Below, one piece after another: positions 22,601-35,600 of a DNA stretch of 64,000 bases. This stretch comes from Azolla caroliniana. Taxonomy: Eukaryota; Polypodiophyta. Within the stretch, counting starts at the first letter, position 1, and every line of letters starts with the position of its first letter. Both the position numbers and the translations under genes were made by a program. The notes beneath the pieces are model-generated. The model was not told the DNA's origin. It did no database searches and was given only the letters and a program-made list of their open reading frames with translations. The stretch is taken from contig JBHGNT010000001.1 in assembly GCA_043228905.1 (NCBI GenBank), positions 33,976,001-34,040,000 of the forward strand. The letters are read 5' to 3'.

Positions 22601-25600
22601 ACATCACAGAGCACTCAGATATCTGTTATTCACAGGGAGACTGTCATACACCAGGGATAAACCTATAAAATAGCCTCTCAACATCATCCCAATCCAAAAG
22701 AATAGCATGTCAAACTTTAAGGATATTAAAATAAAAAATACATTAGGAACCTTCTCTCTAGTAGATACATAACAAGAGAAGAAGAATTCTACTTGCAATC
22801 AAGCTCCATTGTACTCAACATGGATATTATCGTCCGTATTTGTAGGGAATCCACAGAATCTTCCCATATTCAAACTCCATAGGGCATCTAGAATACTGAT
22901 ATAGCAATGGCTTCTTAGCGTGTCAAACTTTAAAGATGATAAAATAGAAAAGATACATGCAGAAACTTCACCTTGGAGGATATCTAACCATAGAAAGAGT
23001 ATTTCACTCAATCAAGACCCATAGTCCTCATCATAGATTTCGTCCTTGGTACTTGTAGGATATCCAACGGAATCCTTTGTAATCAAACTCCATCAAAAAT
23101 CCAGAAAAGATTGGATGAGAACCCAACAAGGAGTCTGCCATGCATAGTGGATGAACTTCAGAGTAATGGCCTCTCATTTATTTCTCTCTCAATAGGTGTC
23201 CAATAACCCACTTGTAAACCAATAAATTCTACCAAGAAGAAGATTTAATCAAATACATGAGAAGATTCTGGCACCATAATGATTGCACATCCATATCCTT
23301 GGCCAAGTCAAGGAGCTACCTGGTGGTCAGGACACTTGAATGTGCGATTAGTTATCACAACCTTAATTTGCTGGCCATTCCCAAATAATTGCAATTGGCT
23401 CTTTCATATCCACAAGAAGAAGAAAAAGTGGCTGCTTTTGTTTTAATGCAAAAAGCTAGAGACTATATTTTCTATATTTCAGAATGATACTTTCTTCTTT
23501 TCATGTCTATTGCTTGTGTCCACTACTCTTGTACCTACCTATCTGGGTTGCTTGTTACAGAATTCAACAAAAAGATTGTTTTCTATGAATCCCTAGTACA
23601 TGGTGACTTCAAATTTATAAATACTATACGTGAATATAACCTTTTGGGTCATGTGCGTTTCAAAATCTGAGATTGTGGAATATACCAGAAACTTACTTTC
23701 ATGTCGATATGTATAAATTTCACAAACACTTCAAAAGATGTACTCTTCACAAATTAAAAACTGCTAGAGGAAACTGAAGAAACTCAGTTTTTTATTTCTC
23801 TTACACAACTATACCTATTATTGGCAATCATTAGTGGTATTCCAGAAATTAAGGTCTCCATCAGTGTTTTGCTTTAGCATGTGACTAAGAAACTCTGCCA
23901 AGAGAGTATTAAATTTTTCCATGTTACCAGTTGCACCATCTCAAGTCCATAATATATAGTGAAAATTATATTTCAGTAACCAATCACAGCTGTCTGGAAT
24001 AATACGCATGTCATCGTATCTTTAATTGCGTAAGTGATAGCATACGAATCAAGATGTGTTCTCATGTAGTATGATCAGGACATCATATATCCAAATGGGT
24101 ATGTCCTGTGGAAATAGGCAGTTGCAATCATTGCTGTGAATCAATTCACTGATTCATCTTCTACACGTCAAACCCCACACAATTATATTTACAATGAGAA
24201 GAAATCAAATAAGACCATCATATGATAACAGATAGGTCTTTACCATTCAAATCTTTTTCCTGTTTGCATTCGTATTTCATAAGACCTCCAGATTCTATGG
24301 CATCAGCTTGCATCAAGAGAGGGCAATAATCGATAAATAATTTGACAATATCGTTCCCATTTTCAGAATGCAGAAAACCCTTCTGCAAAATCCATCAAGA
24401 CGTTCTTACTAAAATGCAGATAGAATGCTTTTTTGAGAGGGGATAATCAAACCAACTTTTGGTGTTTTACGTAGTGCTCAACCTTTGAAAAAAGCAAACA
24501 AATCAATGAAATGTACAAAACAAAATGTAGAAATTGTTTTTAATGCCTTGCATCAAAAGTGTGTCCTTATAATCAAATAGCTGCTCACATTGAGCTGCTT
24601 AATACCTCTGTAAAATTGTCAAAGGGGACTAAACAAGACATTTGTTGTATATGCTTATTGACAAAGTGTGGTGATGAGCTTTCATTGGAATCCTGCCTGT
24701 TTTACGTGGATAATTAATGATATTCCCAAGGCCAATGAAGAGATGTTCCCATATACCTAGCCATTTTCTCCCAATGGAAGGGAATAACATACACAAGGCC
24801 AATGAATAGGACATTCAACCTACACCTTTTTCTTGTGTGGGTGGGAATGCTATGTCACGAACAAATCTAGTTCCAAAAAATGGAACGCGATAGAGAAATT
24901 CAAATACAATATGGTTGCATGTATCAACCAAACCTGTTTTTTTCGTATGAATGAGAGTGATATATTAAAGGCCAACTTGATGGGCTTTTGATCCAGTTCC
25001 AAAAATGGAACTCAATGCATATGGTCGTATGGTCACAAATAGAACAGGTTGCACACATCAACAATGCCCTTTCTCTTGCAAATGCAGAGATGATAGGCCG
25101 TAAGAGAACACAGAGAATCCAACGAAGGCCTTTTCTCACATGGGGAAGAATAGTATGTCCAAGGCTCAATTGCTTTACTACCAATTAGGTTCGAAGATGG
25201 GACATCCTACAGACAGTCAACCTTGTATCAAACCAACTCTTTTCAACAAGGATGGGGTACACAATCCCTGATGTTAATGAAAGGGAAAGAAAGCATATTT
25301 AAAACTTCCTTTACATTCAATGTATTTTAAATTGAAACACCGGGAATGATATGTCCAGCACCTATAAAGCATCTTTGAAAATTTTGATTCTCTGTTTTTC
25401 AGATTTAGTTCCAAATAAAAAATGGGTGGCAAATACAATTATCTAGTTCTATGAACTCCATGTAATGATATATTTGTCTACTTCCATGAACCAAATTCAG
25501 CTGCATACAGCATGAACTGACAACAATAATTGTATATTTCCATGGAACCAAAAACACGCGACAATTTGCTCTTTTACCGATGGAAAATAGATTCAACACT

Positions 25601-25872
25601 GAAGGAAACTAACTTCCTAGTCATATGTACCATATACACCGAAAGAGAGATAAACTGACGAACCTGATTAGAGCTGTGCACACCACCCATAGGAACTCCA
25701 TAGCCGGAAACAGAGCAAAGCATCAAACCTGCGAGAAATAGAGTAAAAACAGAGAGAGAGAGACATGATGAGGAGAGAATAAAGTTTAGATTTTATGGTT
25801 ATGAAATCTGGTAGTAGGACCTTCAATAGCCCCACCTTCATCTTTGTTGAAGTTCGGAGAGGAGAGAGCCAT
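19697..25872 (-). CDS. PLS-class pentatricopeptide repeat protein with DYW-like deaminase domain, four exons
   Basis: A predicted organelle RNA-editing factor: the PPR array reads one RNA site and the DYW domain edits it. Exons on the minus strand: 25872-25836, 25728-25664, 24382-24244 and 22449-19697. Phases join cleanly to 997 residues. Six full L-S-P triplets (about 20 motifs with L2 and S2) run from TFIRVLKTC to HFNTLNDLL; S motifs carry (N/C)(A/S)LIDMY(V/A/P)K-type cores. E1 and E2 follow, then the deaminase: HCERLAIAFGLL (zinc/catalytic HxE), RVCRNCH (CxxCH) and HRFRDGECSC. Unusual points: the PG box reads KKLAKASIEI, and after CSC the protein continues TIINKQTF instead of ending in DYW. 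The long exon has an in-frame ATG at 22444, but a TTTGCAG acceptor lies just upstream and three phase-compatible exons extend it. No organelle presequence is obvious, so the first exon is the least certain part. Confidence 0.9.
22537..23110. repeat. About 215-260-bp diverged tandem repeat in PPR intron 3
   Basis: Three units start near 22537, 22795 and 23010. Each begins CAATCAAG(C/A)(T/C)(T/C) and continues TACTTGTAGG(G/A)AATC(C/T)-type and GTCAAACTTTAA(A/G)GAT-type blocks. The divergence is clear, so this is an old duplication. Confidence 0.75.
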
Positions 25873-26072
25873 GGCTGGTTGGAGTTGCAGCAAATCCATT
25901 TGGAGAAGACAGAAAGAAAGAAATAAAGAATGAGAACGTAAAGGAGGTGGGAGGGAAAGAGTTCCTGCAAAACATTCATGGACGGATTATGTATGTGTGA
26001 TTTTGAGCAGAATGAAAGACAACAAAAAGAAAAATCGCCCAACAGAATATTGCATAAACACAATAACCTCAA

Positions 26073-27808
26073 TTACCTAAGGTAATCAAACACTACCAAA
26101 TTGGTGCATGGCATCCTCCTCAATCTTTGTTCTGTACACTGCCTTCTACCAATTGTTCTATACCATGGCATAAAGTATTATCTCCAAGAAAAGGAAGATT
26201 TTTCCATCCATGGAGTTGCCTTCCTACTAAAGTTCGAAACCCATCCACTACCAAATTGTGTGCATTCGAAGACGGCCGAAAATAGTTGAATGATGAATAC
26301 ACTCGTCACACTTGCATAATGTGTGTGATCCAATCGATTCCGTGTGGATGATCTATATCGTGGAATTTGAAAGGTATAGTGCGGATTTTCATACCTTAAT
26401 TGTTTGGTTATCCACGGGCTTTTTGTGAAGGTGCATAAGGTGGCCCAATGTACCACATCTAGAGGAATGAACCATAAACAATCCCAAATATAGTTAGAAT
26501 TTAGCACCATAATTGCCTCATTTTCCTCTATTTTTGAATTCAACCATTTGGGTGTCTGGAGGCCATTAGTATTCCAAATCCAGAGCATTCATAATTAATA
26601 GTGACGGTGCATTTTAGCTTTTGCATCCACTATCCCTTCCCCAACTATGTATTTCATGTTGTCTAATAGACCAAACAAATGAAAGCTTTGGATTCCACCT
26701 CAGCCCAAATTGGGCATTATTGCTTCCAGGTGTCTTGAAACTTAGGTAATTGCTCAACATGGGACTATACACACCAAGGTGTTATTGAAAAAGATAGCAA
26801 AGCGGAACCCAATGTGATTTTGTTATGGTTGTCACACATGCCATTTAGCCCCCTTGGTGGATGTGGGCAATAATTAATGTATTGTAGATCATATCAATTG
26901 ATGTACATGTCTCCCTAACATATGGATTGAGGTTGAGAAAGTGAAAGAAATCTAGGTTCTCTTCCCTCTCTATCGTTTTTTTATTCATAAATGTATTTGT
27001 ATCAATATATCAAAATTAACACAACACATGATTGACACACTCACAACTCGAGAGCAATTTTGGTTCTCCTATGGTGGCAATAGGCTAGAGGTTTCCAATA
27101 TAAAAAATGCCACAACGAATTATCTGTCAATCTCCTCTTATGTTTTTGCATTCCCACTTGAGCACAGACAACGAATGTTTTGCATATTCAAAGCATACAC
27201 ATATGATACACCCTAATTAGTCAAGCATCGCAACACAACTTCAATGCACTCTCTGAAGGGGACCATTTTGTGGAAACACCCATTGGAAAGTGGTTTTTAA
27301 CCTCCATGTTATAGATGCCCACGCTGCAAATATACCTCCAGAATTGATCTAGTCACCGGGCAAGTGATAAATATCGGTGCACCATGTCCCAACAACCACT
27401 AACAATATTTCTCTTCCTCGATGCACTCACTGTTCATGGCTACTCCCCTCCATGCTTGCCTTCTACCAAAACTCTCCAGATAAAGACCCAAGCACGAAAA
27501 CGAAAGACGAGATCTCGTGCATCCTTACGCTATTAATGCACCTGGAAGGCATGCTAAAACCCCATCCCCTGATATCCATTCTTGTCAAAAGAGTCTGTTT
27601 GCCGGAAATCTCCGGTCAATCGACTTCCACATTCAGGTGCTAATTGCGATGCTCCCTCGGACTTTTGGTTCACACTCATTCTATATACCTCACTCTCCCC
27701 TTCTTTCCTCTCTATCTCTCTCTGTCTCTTCCTTGCCTCTCTATCTCACTCTTTTTTCTTCTTCTTCTTCTTCTTCTAACTTCTAAGGTTTCCTCTTATC
27801 TATGAAGG

Positions 27809-27842
<34 letters not shown>

Positions 27843-27996
27843 CCTTGGGCGATCAATAAAAGTTCCTGCTTTTCCTCTGTCCCCTGTTTGTTAAAACCCT
27901 TCTTCTTCTTCGGCATCACCACATAGACCGACCACCACCATTAACGTCATCAATCGACCGGCAGTATAATCATACACATAATCCGATACAAAAGCC
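26073..27996. other. Divergent upstream region between the PPR gene (-) and the Msp1-type gene (+)
   Basis: No gene was accepted here. The minus-strand frame 26178-26588 (136 codons) and sequence to its right give Trp-rich translation interrupted by stops, possibly a decayed retroelement. Near the Msp1 start there are CTT repeats (about 27757-27778) and a (CT)n run (27810-27838), which fit a CT-rich 5' leader. Confidence 0.4.
27810..27838. repeat. (CT)n microsatellite in the probable 5' leader of the Msp1-type gene
   Basis: CT dinucleotide run about 160 bases upstream of the ATG at 27997. Confidence 0.9.
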
Positions 27997-30900
27997 ATGG
28001 CCACCAACCGCATGGTCTCCATAGGCCAAGATCTTCTGCTGTATGTGGCCAGTGCCGCACTGAGCTGTGTGGTCCTCTTTGTCGGCCTTCGACACCTCGA
28101 CCCAAACCGCGGTCATGAGAAGAAAGCCGCCCAGCGGAAGAAGGAGATTGCCAAACGCCTCGGCCGGCCCCTCATCCAAACCAACGTCTACGAGGTTAGT
28201 TCAGGTTTTCATCTTTTATTTCTTTAATATTTTAATTATCTCTTTAACTTCAATATATCTATATGCAAACATATATTATTCCATTTTTGTTATATTTTCA
28301 GGTATTTCATATTGTTATGTATTCATGTATTTTTTGCTACTTTGTCTCAAATTTTTTTATTTCTATACATATACATATACATATAATAATCCTTTCGGTT
28401 TCGATATCAGTTGCGCATAACAAATGTATGTGAGCTTAGGCTTTGAATATATGCATTTCTTCATGTTCTTATAAATTTTGTTTATTTTCTTATAAATTTC
28501 CTTCTAGATTTTTATAACCAATTTATATGCCTTCTCTCTATTTTTATTTTTGTATCTTACTTTTCAGTTTTGTTTGATGTAGAAATAGTGACAAGCCACT
28601 TCTTCCAGTTTGATTAACTCCACTTGATTTTGGATGATTAAGGCCACTTGATGTAGCCTTATATTTGTAGTCAATCTTGCTGTTTATCTTATAAAAATCT
28701 TCTCTTATGTTTTTGCCTATCAGTGAGTATTCATGATGATATGGTGGTATATTATTCATAGGACATGATCGCATGTGATGTCATCAACCCCGACGACATA
28801 GATGTGACTTTCGAGACAATTGGGGGGTTGAATGCAGTGAAGGAGGCTCTTCATGAGCTCGTCATCCTTCCGCTCCGGCGGCCGGATTTATTCACCCATG
28901 GAAAACTTCTGGGTCCTCAGAAAGGTGTTCTACTCTTTGGCCCTCCTGGCACTGGCAAGACTCTTCTTGCCAAAGCTATCGCGAAAGAGTCTGGCGCCGT
29001 GTTTATCAATGTGAAGATTGCTACACTGATGAGCAAGTGGTTTGGTGATGCACAAAAACTTGGTATGTGTAATGGGAGCTTATGTTTCATGATTAGTTCT
29101 AACCTGGGACCGTAGGGAGAACATTGGGAACTGTTTTATAGCTCAATATATTTCTCTAAAGAATTTTGGAAAGAGTCTCCCCTTTTGCAATGTTGGTCCC
29201 ATTTTCTTATTTTATGTTTTTCAAGTTTATAACCTATATATTCACCAACCATTTATATCTAGCAAGGCCAAGAGTTTCTTGATTTTTTTTACCTGGAATG
29301 TGGGTATGAACATAGCATTAAATGAGGAAAATCAATCGATGTAGACTGCCAGTATATTTAACGTATCTACCAGGATACTCTTCTGTTTAAAAAACTGTCC
29401 AAATTCCTTCCATCTTGTAAAAATTTCTGAACACCCCTCAAATCCTTTAAAATGAGCAAACCACCCCTCCATCTTTTATGAGCTGGGGCTTTTATTGATG
29501 TTTTTTCCTTTAAAATAAATCTACCTGGAACAATGGTCTCCTATTTTGTTGTGGGTCTGCAGATTGCTGGAGTAAGATATATACTTATTCTTTTTTTTGC
29601 AGTGACAGCTGTGTTCACGTTGGCCTACAAGCTTCAGCCATCTATCATATTTGTCGATGAAGTTGATAGCTTTTTAGGACAACGGAGAGCAACTGAGCAT
29701 GAAGCAGTTACAAATATGAAGACGGAGTTCATGGCATTGTGGGATGGGTTCACAACTGACCGTAAGTATCAAAATTACATGGTTCAAAAGTTACATGTAT
29801 TTATTAAGTTTACCTATCTTATTTCCAAAAAAATATGTGCTTTTATCTTACATGTATTTATTATTCAAAAATAGCAATGTTATCAGTTTGCTCCTAAAAG
29901 AAAAGCCTCACACATTGTCAACTGTTATTTTTTCCTCTCCACAAAACGAAACGTATGATAATCACAACTTCAAATCCATTATGCAAGGCTTGAGCCCACA
30001 GCCTTTTTGCTTCAAACCACAAGCATTACCACTATATACGGTGAAGTTTCTCTATTTGAACCTTTGAATTTTAGAAGACTTTAGGAGTATTCTCGTAAAT
30101 ACCGAGTAAAGATAGGATCAAAGGTATTTAGGATAATGCTTTCTTTAGCACATAAGTCTTGCTGGTATATTGCTCGTGGATATATGTGAATATATTTTTA
30201 CATCCTTTTTTTGCAGAAAATGCTCGTGTTATGGTATTGGCTGCAACAAACAGGCCATGGGAGCTAGATGAGGCAATCTTGAGGAGATTACCGAGAGCAT
30301 TTGAAGTTGGCATGCCAGATGAGAAGCAGAGAGCTAGCATCTTGCGTGTTATTCTTAAAGATGAGGAAGTGGAGGCTTCCCTTGATTTTGATCATCTAGC
30401 AAGGTTGTGTGAAGGTTACAGTGGTTCTGATTTAACCGAGCTTTGCAAACAGGCAGCATTTCTCCCCATCAGGGATTTGTTGGCTCAGGAGAAGAGTGGC
30501 AATTGTACATCTCAGGTTTCCTTTCTATTCTTGAATACAAAAAATTTCGCATTAGCTAGTTTTCTTCCTTCTTTTGCTGTTTCTTTCTGTGTTCTGAGCT
30601 CGTCTCCATTAAACTTCCGCCCTTCTTTTTTTCATTTTTCTGCAAAATCAGAGCTCCAAGGTTTGCAGCCAACCTCCCCTCTTTCAGTGTAGGCTCATTC
30701 TTTTTTATCTGAAATCATGTTGGGATATGGGCCACCTTTCAAGACTAAGCACATTTGGAACTCCGTTATAGATTGCGATTAATGATGCAAATTTTTGAGA
30801 AAATACACTTTCTGAGCCCCGTAACTCATGTAACATTCCACCAGGGACTGATATATCAATATGAAGCAGTCATCGAGCCCAACAACCCTCTAGTAAGCGA

Positions 30901-31378
30901 CCCAACTTTCACTAATCCCACAGCTATCCCCAAAAACAACCTGTTCATGTTCGAATTCTCTTCAAGAGACTATAAAGCATGCATTTTTTTGTTGATATGC
31001 CATAAATTTGGGTGCAATCTTTCAAAATATTCACAATATTTAGCTGTTCTTTTGTTGAATATCTTTGAGAGCTCTTTATTTTATTGAAAATTGTTCAACT
31101 CCTTGCATAGTTTCGGTTTGTACATCGTTCAATGTCTCTCATGTCAGTCTTATACTTTGTGACTCTAGATCCCGAGGGCATTGAAACAGTCAGACTTTGA
31201 GATGGTGTTAGCTACTTCCCAGACATCAAAAGTTGCAGCAATGGAATACAATGATCGGAGGTCACAAAATGATCGGGCGAGAACCGGAGATCAGATGGAT
31301 ATAAATATGGCCGATTTTTTCAAGCTGATTGCTCTCTCTGTAGCCAATAGCAATAGGAGGAATGGATCGGAAACATAG
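27997..31378 (+). CDS. Msp1/ATAD1-type AAA ATPase, membrane anchored, five exons
   Basis: Members sit in the mitochondrial outer membrane (and peroxisomes) and use ATP to extract mislocalised tail-anchored proteins. Exons: 27997-28194, 28762-29062, 29603-29761, 30217-30515 and 31169-31378, phases consistent, 388 residues, normal for the family. Order: N-terminal membrane segment (about 12-30, [19 protein letters not shown]), basic linker, [19 protein letters not shown], Walker A GPPGTGKT, pore-loop KWFGDAQKL, Walker [16 protein letters not shown], sensor region [17 protein letters not shown], the family-specific [10 protein letters not shown], the GYSGSDL sensor-2 region, and a C-terminal [11 protein letters not shown] helix. 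All key ATPase residues are present. It faces the PPR gene head-to-head and the EHD gene tail-to-tail. No sign of damage. Confidence 0.95.
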
Positions 31379-32619
31379 AGAGAGATTTTTGTATGTGAAA
31401 ATATTAATTTTATTGCATAATGTTTCTTCTTTGGTGAGATGGATGGATGTGAGGCTATATCTGTCTCCCAACTAACTCTAGAAATGCATCACGATGCTTT
31501 AAAAAAGCAAGAACTTTGCTGTTTACTTCATTAGCAGTGGGGAGGAAGGTTTGGTCTGCCGAACAATTATATATTACATTTGTTTTCCCATAATTTTATC
31601 ATGGTGTTAATTGAGGTATCTAACATTTAAGGTTTATTTGTCAAGTAATCTCTCTTCAGACAACTATCTCACGATGTTATTTGAAAAGTTCTCATTATTA
31701 TTGTTCGATGGTCAACAAGATTTTAGAGAGATGAAGTGTTTGTATGAATTTTTTGATCTATTTGATCTTTGCTGAATGTTTTTTTCTCTTACCATTTCCA
31801 TATTAAATTTTTTAGATTGAATTGTTCTTGTTTTTTCTTAATAATATGCAGTGTGACAAATAATAACGTTTTTATCAATGAGATATCAGTTGTTCATAAG
31901 TGAATAATTCATTTTAAGATCTGGTAGGGTTTAGGCTTTAGGCTTTTATAGAGAGTAATGACTCTAGCTATAATAAGGTTTGGTGAATGTCGTTGCATTT
32001 GATAATAAGACTTCACTTTAGCTATCCAAGTAACATTGTTGATTTCGTACTTTGAATTTTGGTGATTCAGTGGTTGATTCCACTGCTGTAGCCTGTAACC
32101 GTATAATCTCAACACTCACTGAAAGCAACTGATTTGTATCGAAAGTTTTGATGACACGTAATTACTGTGCATCTGGTTTATAGATTTGCCATCTTGAATA
32201 TAATTTGCTTTTTTGCACACATTGACATTTGGCTATTTTAATTAACAAAATTATTGGGGGTTTGACTTTCAATCGGAGTTAGTTGTGGTAAAGAATGGCA
32301 CAAAGATTAAGATTACTGGTCTTGAGAAAAAACTTTATTTGAATTTGACTATTTTCCTTTGCCTTTCTATCAGAGCAAGTTGAGTTAAAGAAAAGCATGA
32401 AAATTACTGGTCTTAAGAGAAACTTTATTTGAATTTGTTGTAAGTGGAACACATTTCCATTTTATGCTGAACATGACACGTGCCCAAATATTGTATATAC
32501 TTGTAAAAAAACTTAGCCAGGAGGTTGATGAATTCGTTTATTAAGGCCATTCATTTTCATATATGGGAGGTTAATGTGTGCTTTTCATGGCATGTATATC
32601 CAGTGCTTTGTAATATTGT
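31379..32619. other. Convergent 3' region between the Msp1-type and EHD genes
   Basis: AT-rich 3' UTR and spacer for the two tail-to-tail genes. No further gene recognised. Confidence 0.5.
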
Positions 32620-35600
32620 CTAGATGCCATAAGGGTTGCTGAATTTTTTCATTAGATTGGGGAGGTCATTATTGAGCATCTCGTCTATGGCTAGGATTGC
32701 CTCGGGTTTGAGATTCTCAAACTTGTCTATGTTACACCTTGAGAGGACATCTTTGTAATGATCGACATCAGGCAAATCTCCAACCGTAAAACGGTACTGT
32801 ATTTGAACCTGGCATAAAAAGAAAGCAAGTAAGACACATCATAGGTCAAACCCTTTGCCTTGTACATACATTTGGTCACTCTCATGACTCCATATTAGAG
32901 AAAAAAACTTTCTCATAGTTGCAAATTAAAACTTATTTTCATCATAATGCTGGTGTGGTCAGGTAAACACCTTTTTGAACTCTTCCTCCAGGTTTTCTAT
33001 CAGCCGTTGTTGTGCCCTTTTCTTACCAAAGATAGCTGGCATCTCCTTCTTGAAGTGGTCAAGCAAGTACACATGAATCTTTGCCGCACGTACTCGTTTT
33101 ACAAACTCGTGTATCTTGAATATCAGAAATGGACATAAATTTTCATACATATAGGAATAGTTATGCATTCCATATATTCTACATGTAGAAATGCATGTAT
33201 ATACATGCATACACATGTAGAAGCATATGAAAATAGCCCTCATAGATCAGGAAATATCGACAATGCCCAATACATTATAACATCACAATATGCTTTGTTC
33301 AAAACGAACATGTAATAAATAAAAATTTCCCTTATATTATTATTAAGGATGCTTATGTTCTAATTATTATGATGCTAAATATTCTTCTTTATTAATCATG
33401 TGATATTATTAATTGGCAGGTTTAATTTTTATTAATATTTACTGAAGCAAGCTATGCAATTACAATGCTTGATATTCTTATTGATTGAATTATGAGATCA
33501 CATTAATTGGCCTGCTTTATATTTTTTATTGATATTTTGATCGAAGCATACAATCTAATTACAATGCACTGGAATATTCTCATTAGGATGCTTGTTATTC
33601 TCACTAACATAGCAGTGCTTTGCATTTAGATTGATCTTTTGATCCAAACATTACAATCCAATTATAATTCTTCACATCCTAATCAGGATAAGTCTTGATC
33701 ATTTTGAATCATACACTTATATTGTTTCTTCAACTTTCAATTGAGGATATGCTTTTACTAGGTGATAAACTAACTTCATATGCTTCGTTTTGACCAGAGG
33801 CTGATATTATTGAAAATATGAGGGGCATTTTTTTTATATCATGCGCATACATGAGAGGTATTTTTTATATTTTCCCTACATATGAAGGACACTGGAACAG
33901 TTACCATCTGATCGCATGACTTCCTTGGAATGTCCTTCAAGTCTGCAAGCAGGCTTGCTTGTTCTGGCTCGAGGAGCTCCTTTCCAATCGAGCTTCGTAT
34001 ATCTTCATTTATTGCATTGTCACTAAAGGATCTGATAAACGAACAATAATTGAATTCACGAACTTATTTATTTTTCATTACAGGATCTAATAGATGAGCA
34101 GAATGCAAAACAGTGCATCATTGCAATAAAACTTTTTTATGTTTTACCTTATGGAAGAAAAAAGAAACAAAATTATAGGATCTAACATGTGAAGCGGTGC
34201 ATTTATTGAAAAAATGGATAGCCAGACCACTTTTAAGTTTGAAATTATAGAAGAAGAGATTGCATAAAATTTAAATAAAGAAATATACTTCTAGTGATAT
34301 CCTACCCCACATAAACACGGAAAACCTCTGGTGTTTTCAAAACTTTGCCAAGATACCACATTAGAGCTCCATAAACCCTCATCAACTGTTGAGAATAACA
34401 AAACTTAATCAGCAAAAACAGATTTTTGCAGCCTGGGTCAGGAAATCAACTTTCAGCACTGAACTCACAGTTCAGAGAAATAGAAACTGTTTTTCTTGTT
34501 ACCTGAAGTGTGTTTACTTCATCCACTCTGTTAAGAACAATCCTTATCTTGTCTTCATGACCACGGAGTGATAAGATAACACGCTTAAGTTCATCACTAA
34601 TGTCAAGCTTGTGAGGATCGAAAAATAGCAGAATTAAGTTGCATTTAGCTGCAAACCATTCTGTGACTCCGGTGAAATCGTAATTGCGGTTAATCCGTTG
34701 CTTCTCCCCCGATAGAATGCCTGGGGTATCAATAAATGATATCTGCTCTAACAACTGCAAATAAAAATAATTTCATCATGAAAAAAAAGCCTTTTTGTAA
34801 ATCCTCATAGTTTAAGGCATCTAGTCTGCAATCAAATAACAACATATTTGCTATAAAAGTAAGCATATTTTTACAGGGGTGATTTGAGTGTTCCTAGAAT
34901 TTTAAACTCTGTTCCATTTGGTGTTTAAGGCAAAAGCCCAAAGCAAAAAGGTTATGGGTAGGCCTTTTCCCCCTCCCTAAAAAACCAACACATGATCAAA
35001 CATATTTGACCACACACATGATCATATCAGAACACCCCGTAGATCTTTTTCTTCATTTTTCTCCCCCAAATGAAAATGGTGATGAAATGAATATTTCCAA
35101 GAGGTATATAATATTGCAATCATCAAAACCATCTAACATGATCACATGCATTCGTCAAAGCTTGATGAGATAGTCCTAAAATTTCAAACACGTACAATAT
35201 ATGCGTTCACCTGAATAAATTACAGATTTTTCGTTTTTAAGCAAACACTTGGTCATGGCTATTGAGGTAATAATAATAATAAGGCACATAATAATAATTA
35301 AAAGGCACATACAGGATGATGCATTTGAGAGCATTGAAACTTGGATAGAAAAGCCGATCCAAACTTTGTGAGCCCAGTGAATGGCATATTTGCCTGTATC
35401 ACCATAGTATTTCCTGGTATCGTGCGACTATCAGAGCCATTCTGTGGGCATGAAATAAGTAAATGTTAGTTGCATCAATTGCCCTGTATGACAAATATAG
35501 TGATCATTCCATGAACAGCATTTTCTACACTGGCATAAGAATAGTTGCACCATTATAGAACTTAATCAATAGACATAGCACACATCGAGCAAGAACGCTC

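Noticed and set aside
26178-26588. 136-codon minus-strand frame with a Trp-rich product and similar-looking broken sequence to its right
   Set aside because: Suggestive of a decayed LINE or other retroelement, but no diagnostic motif could be named.
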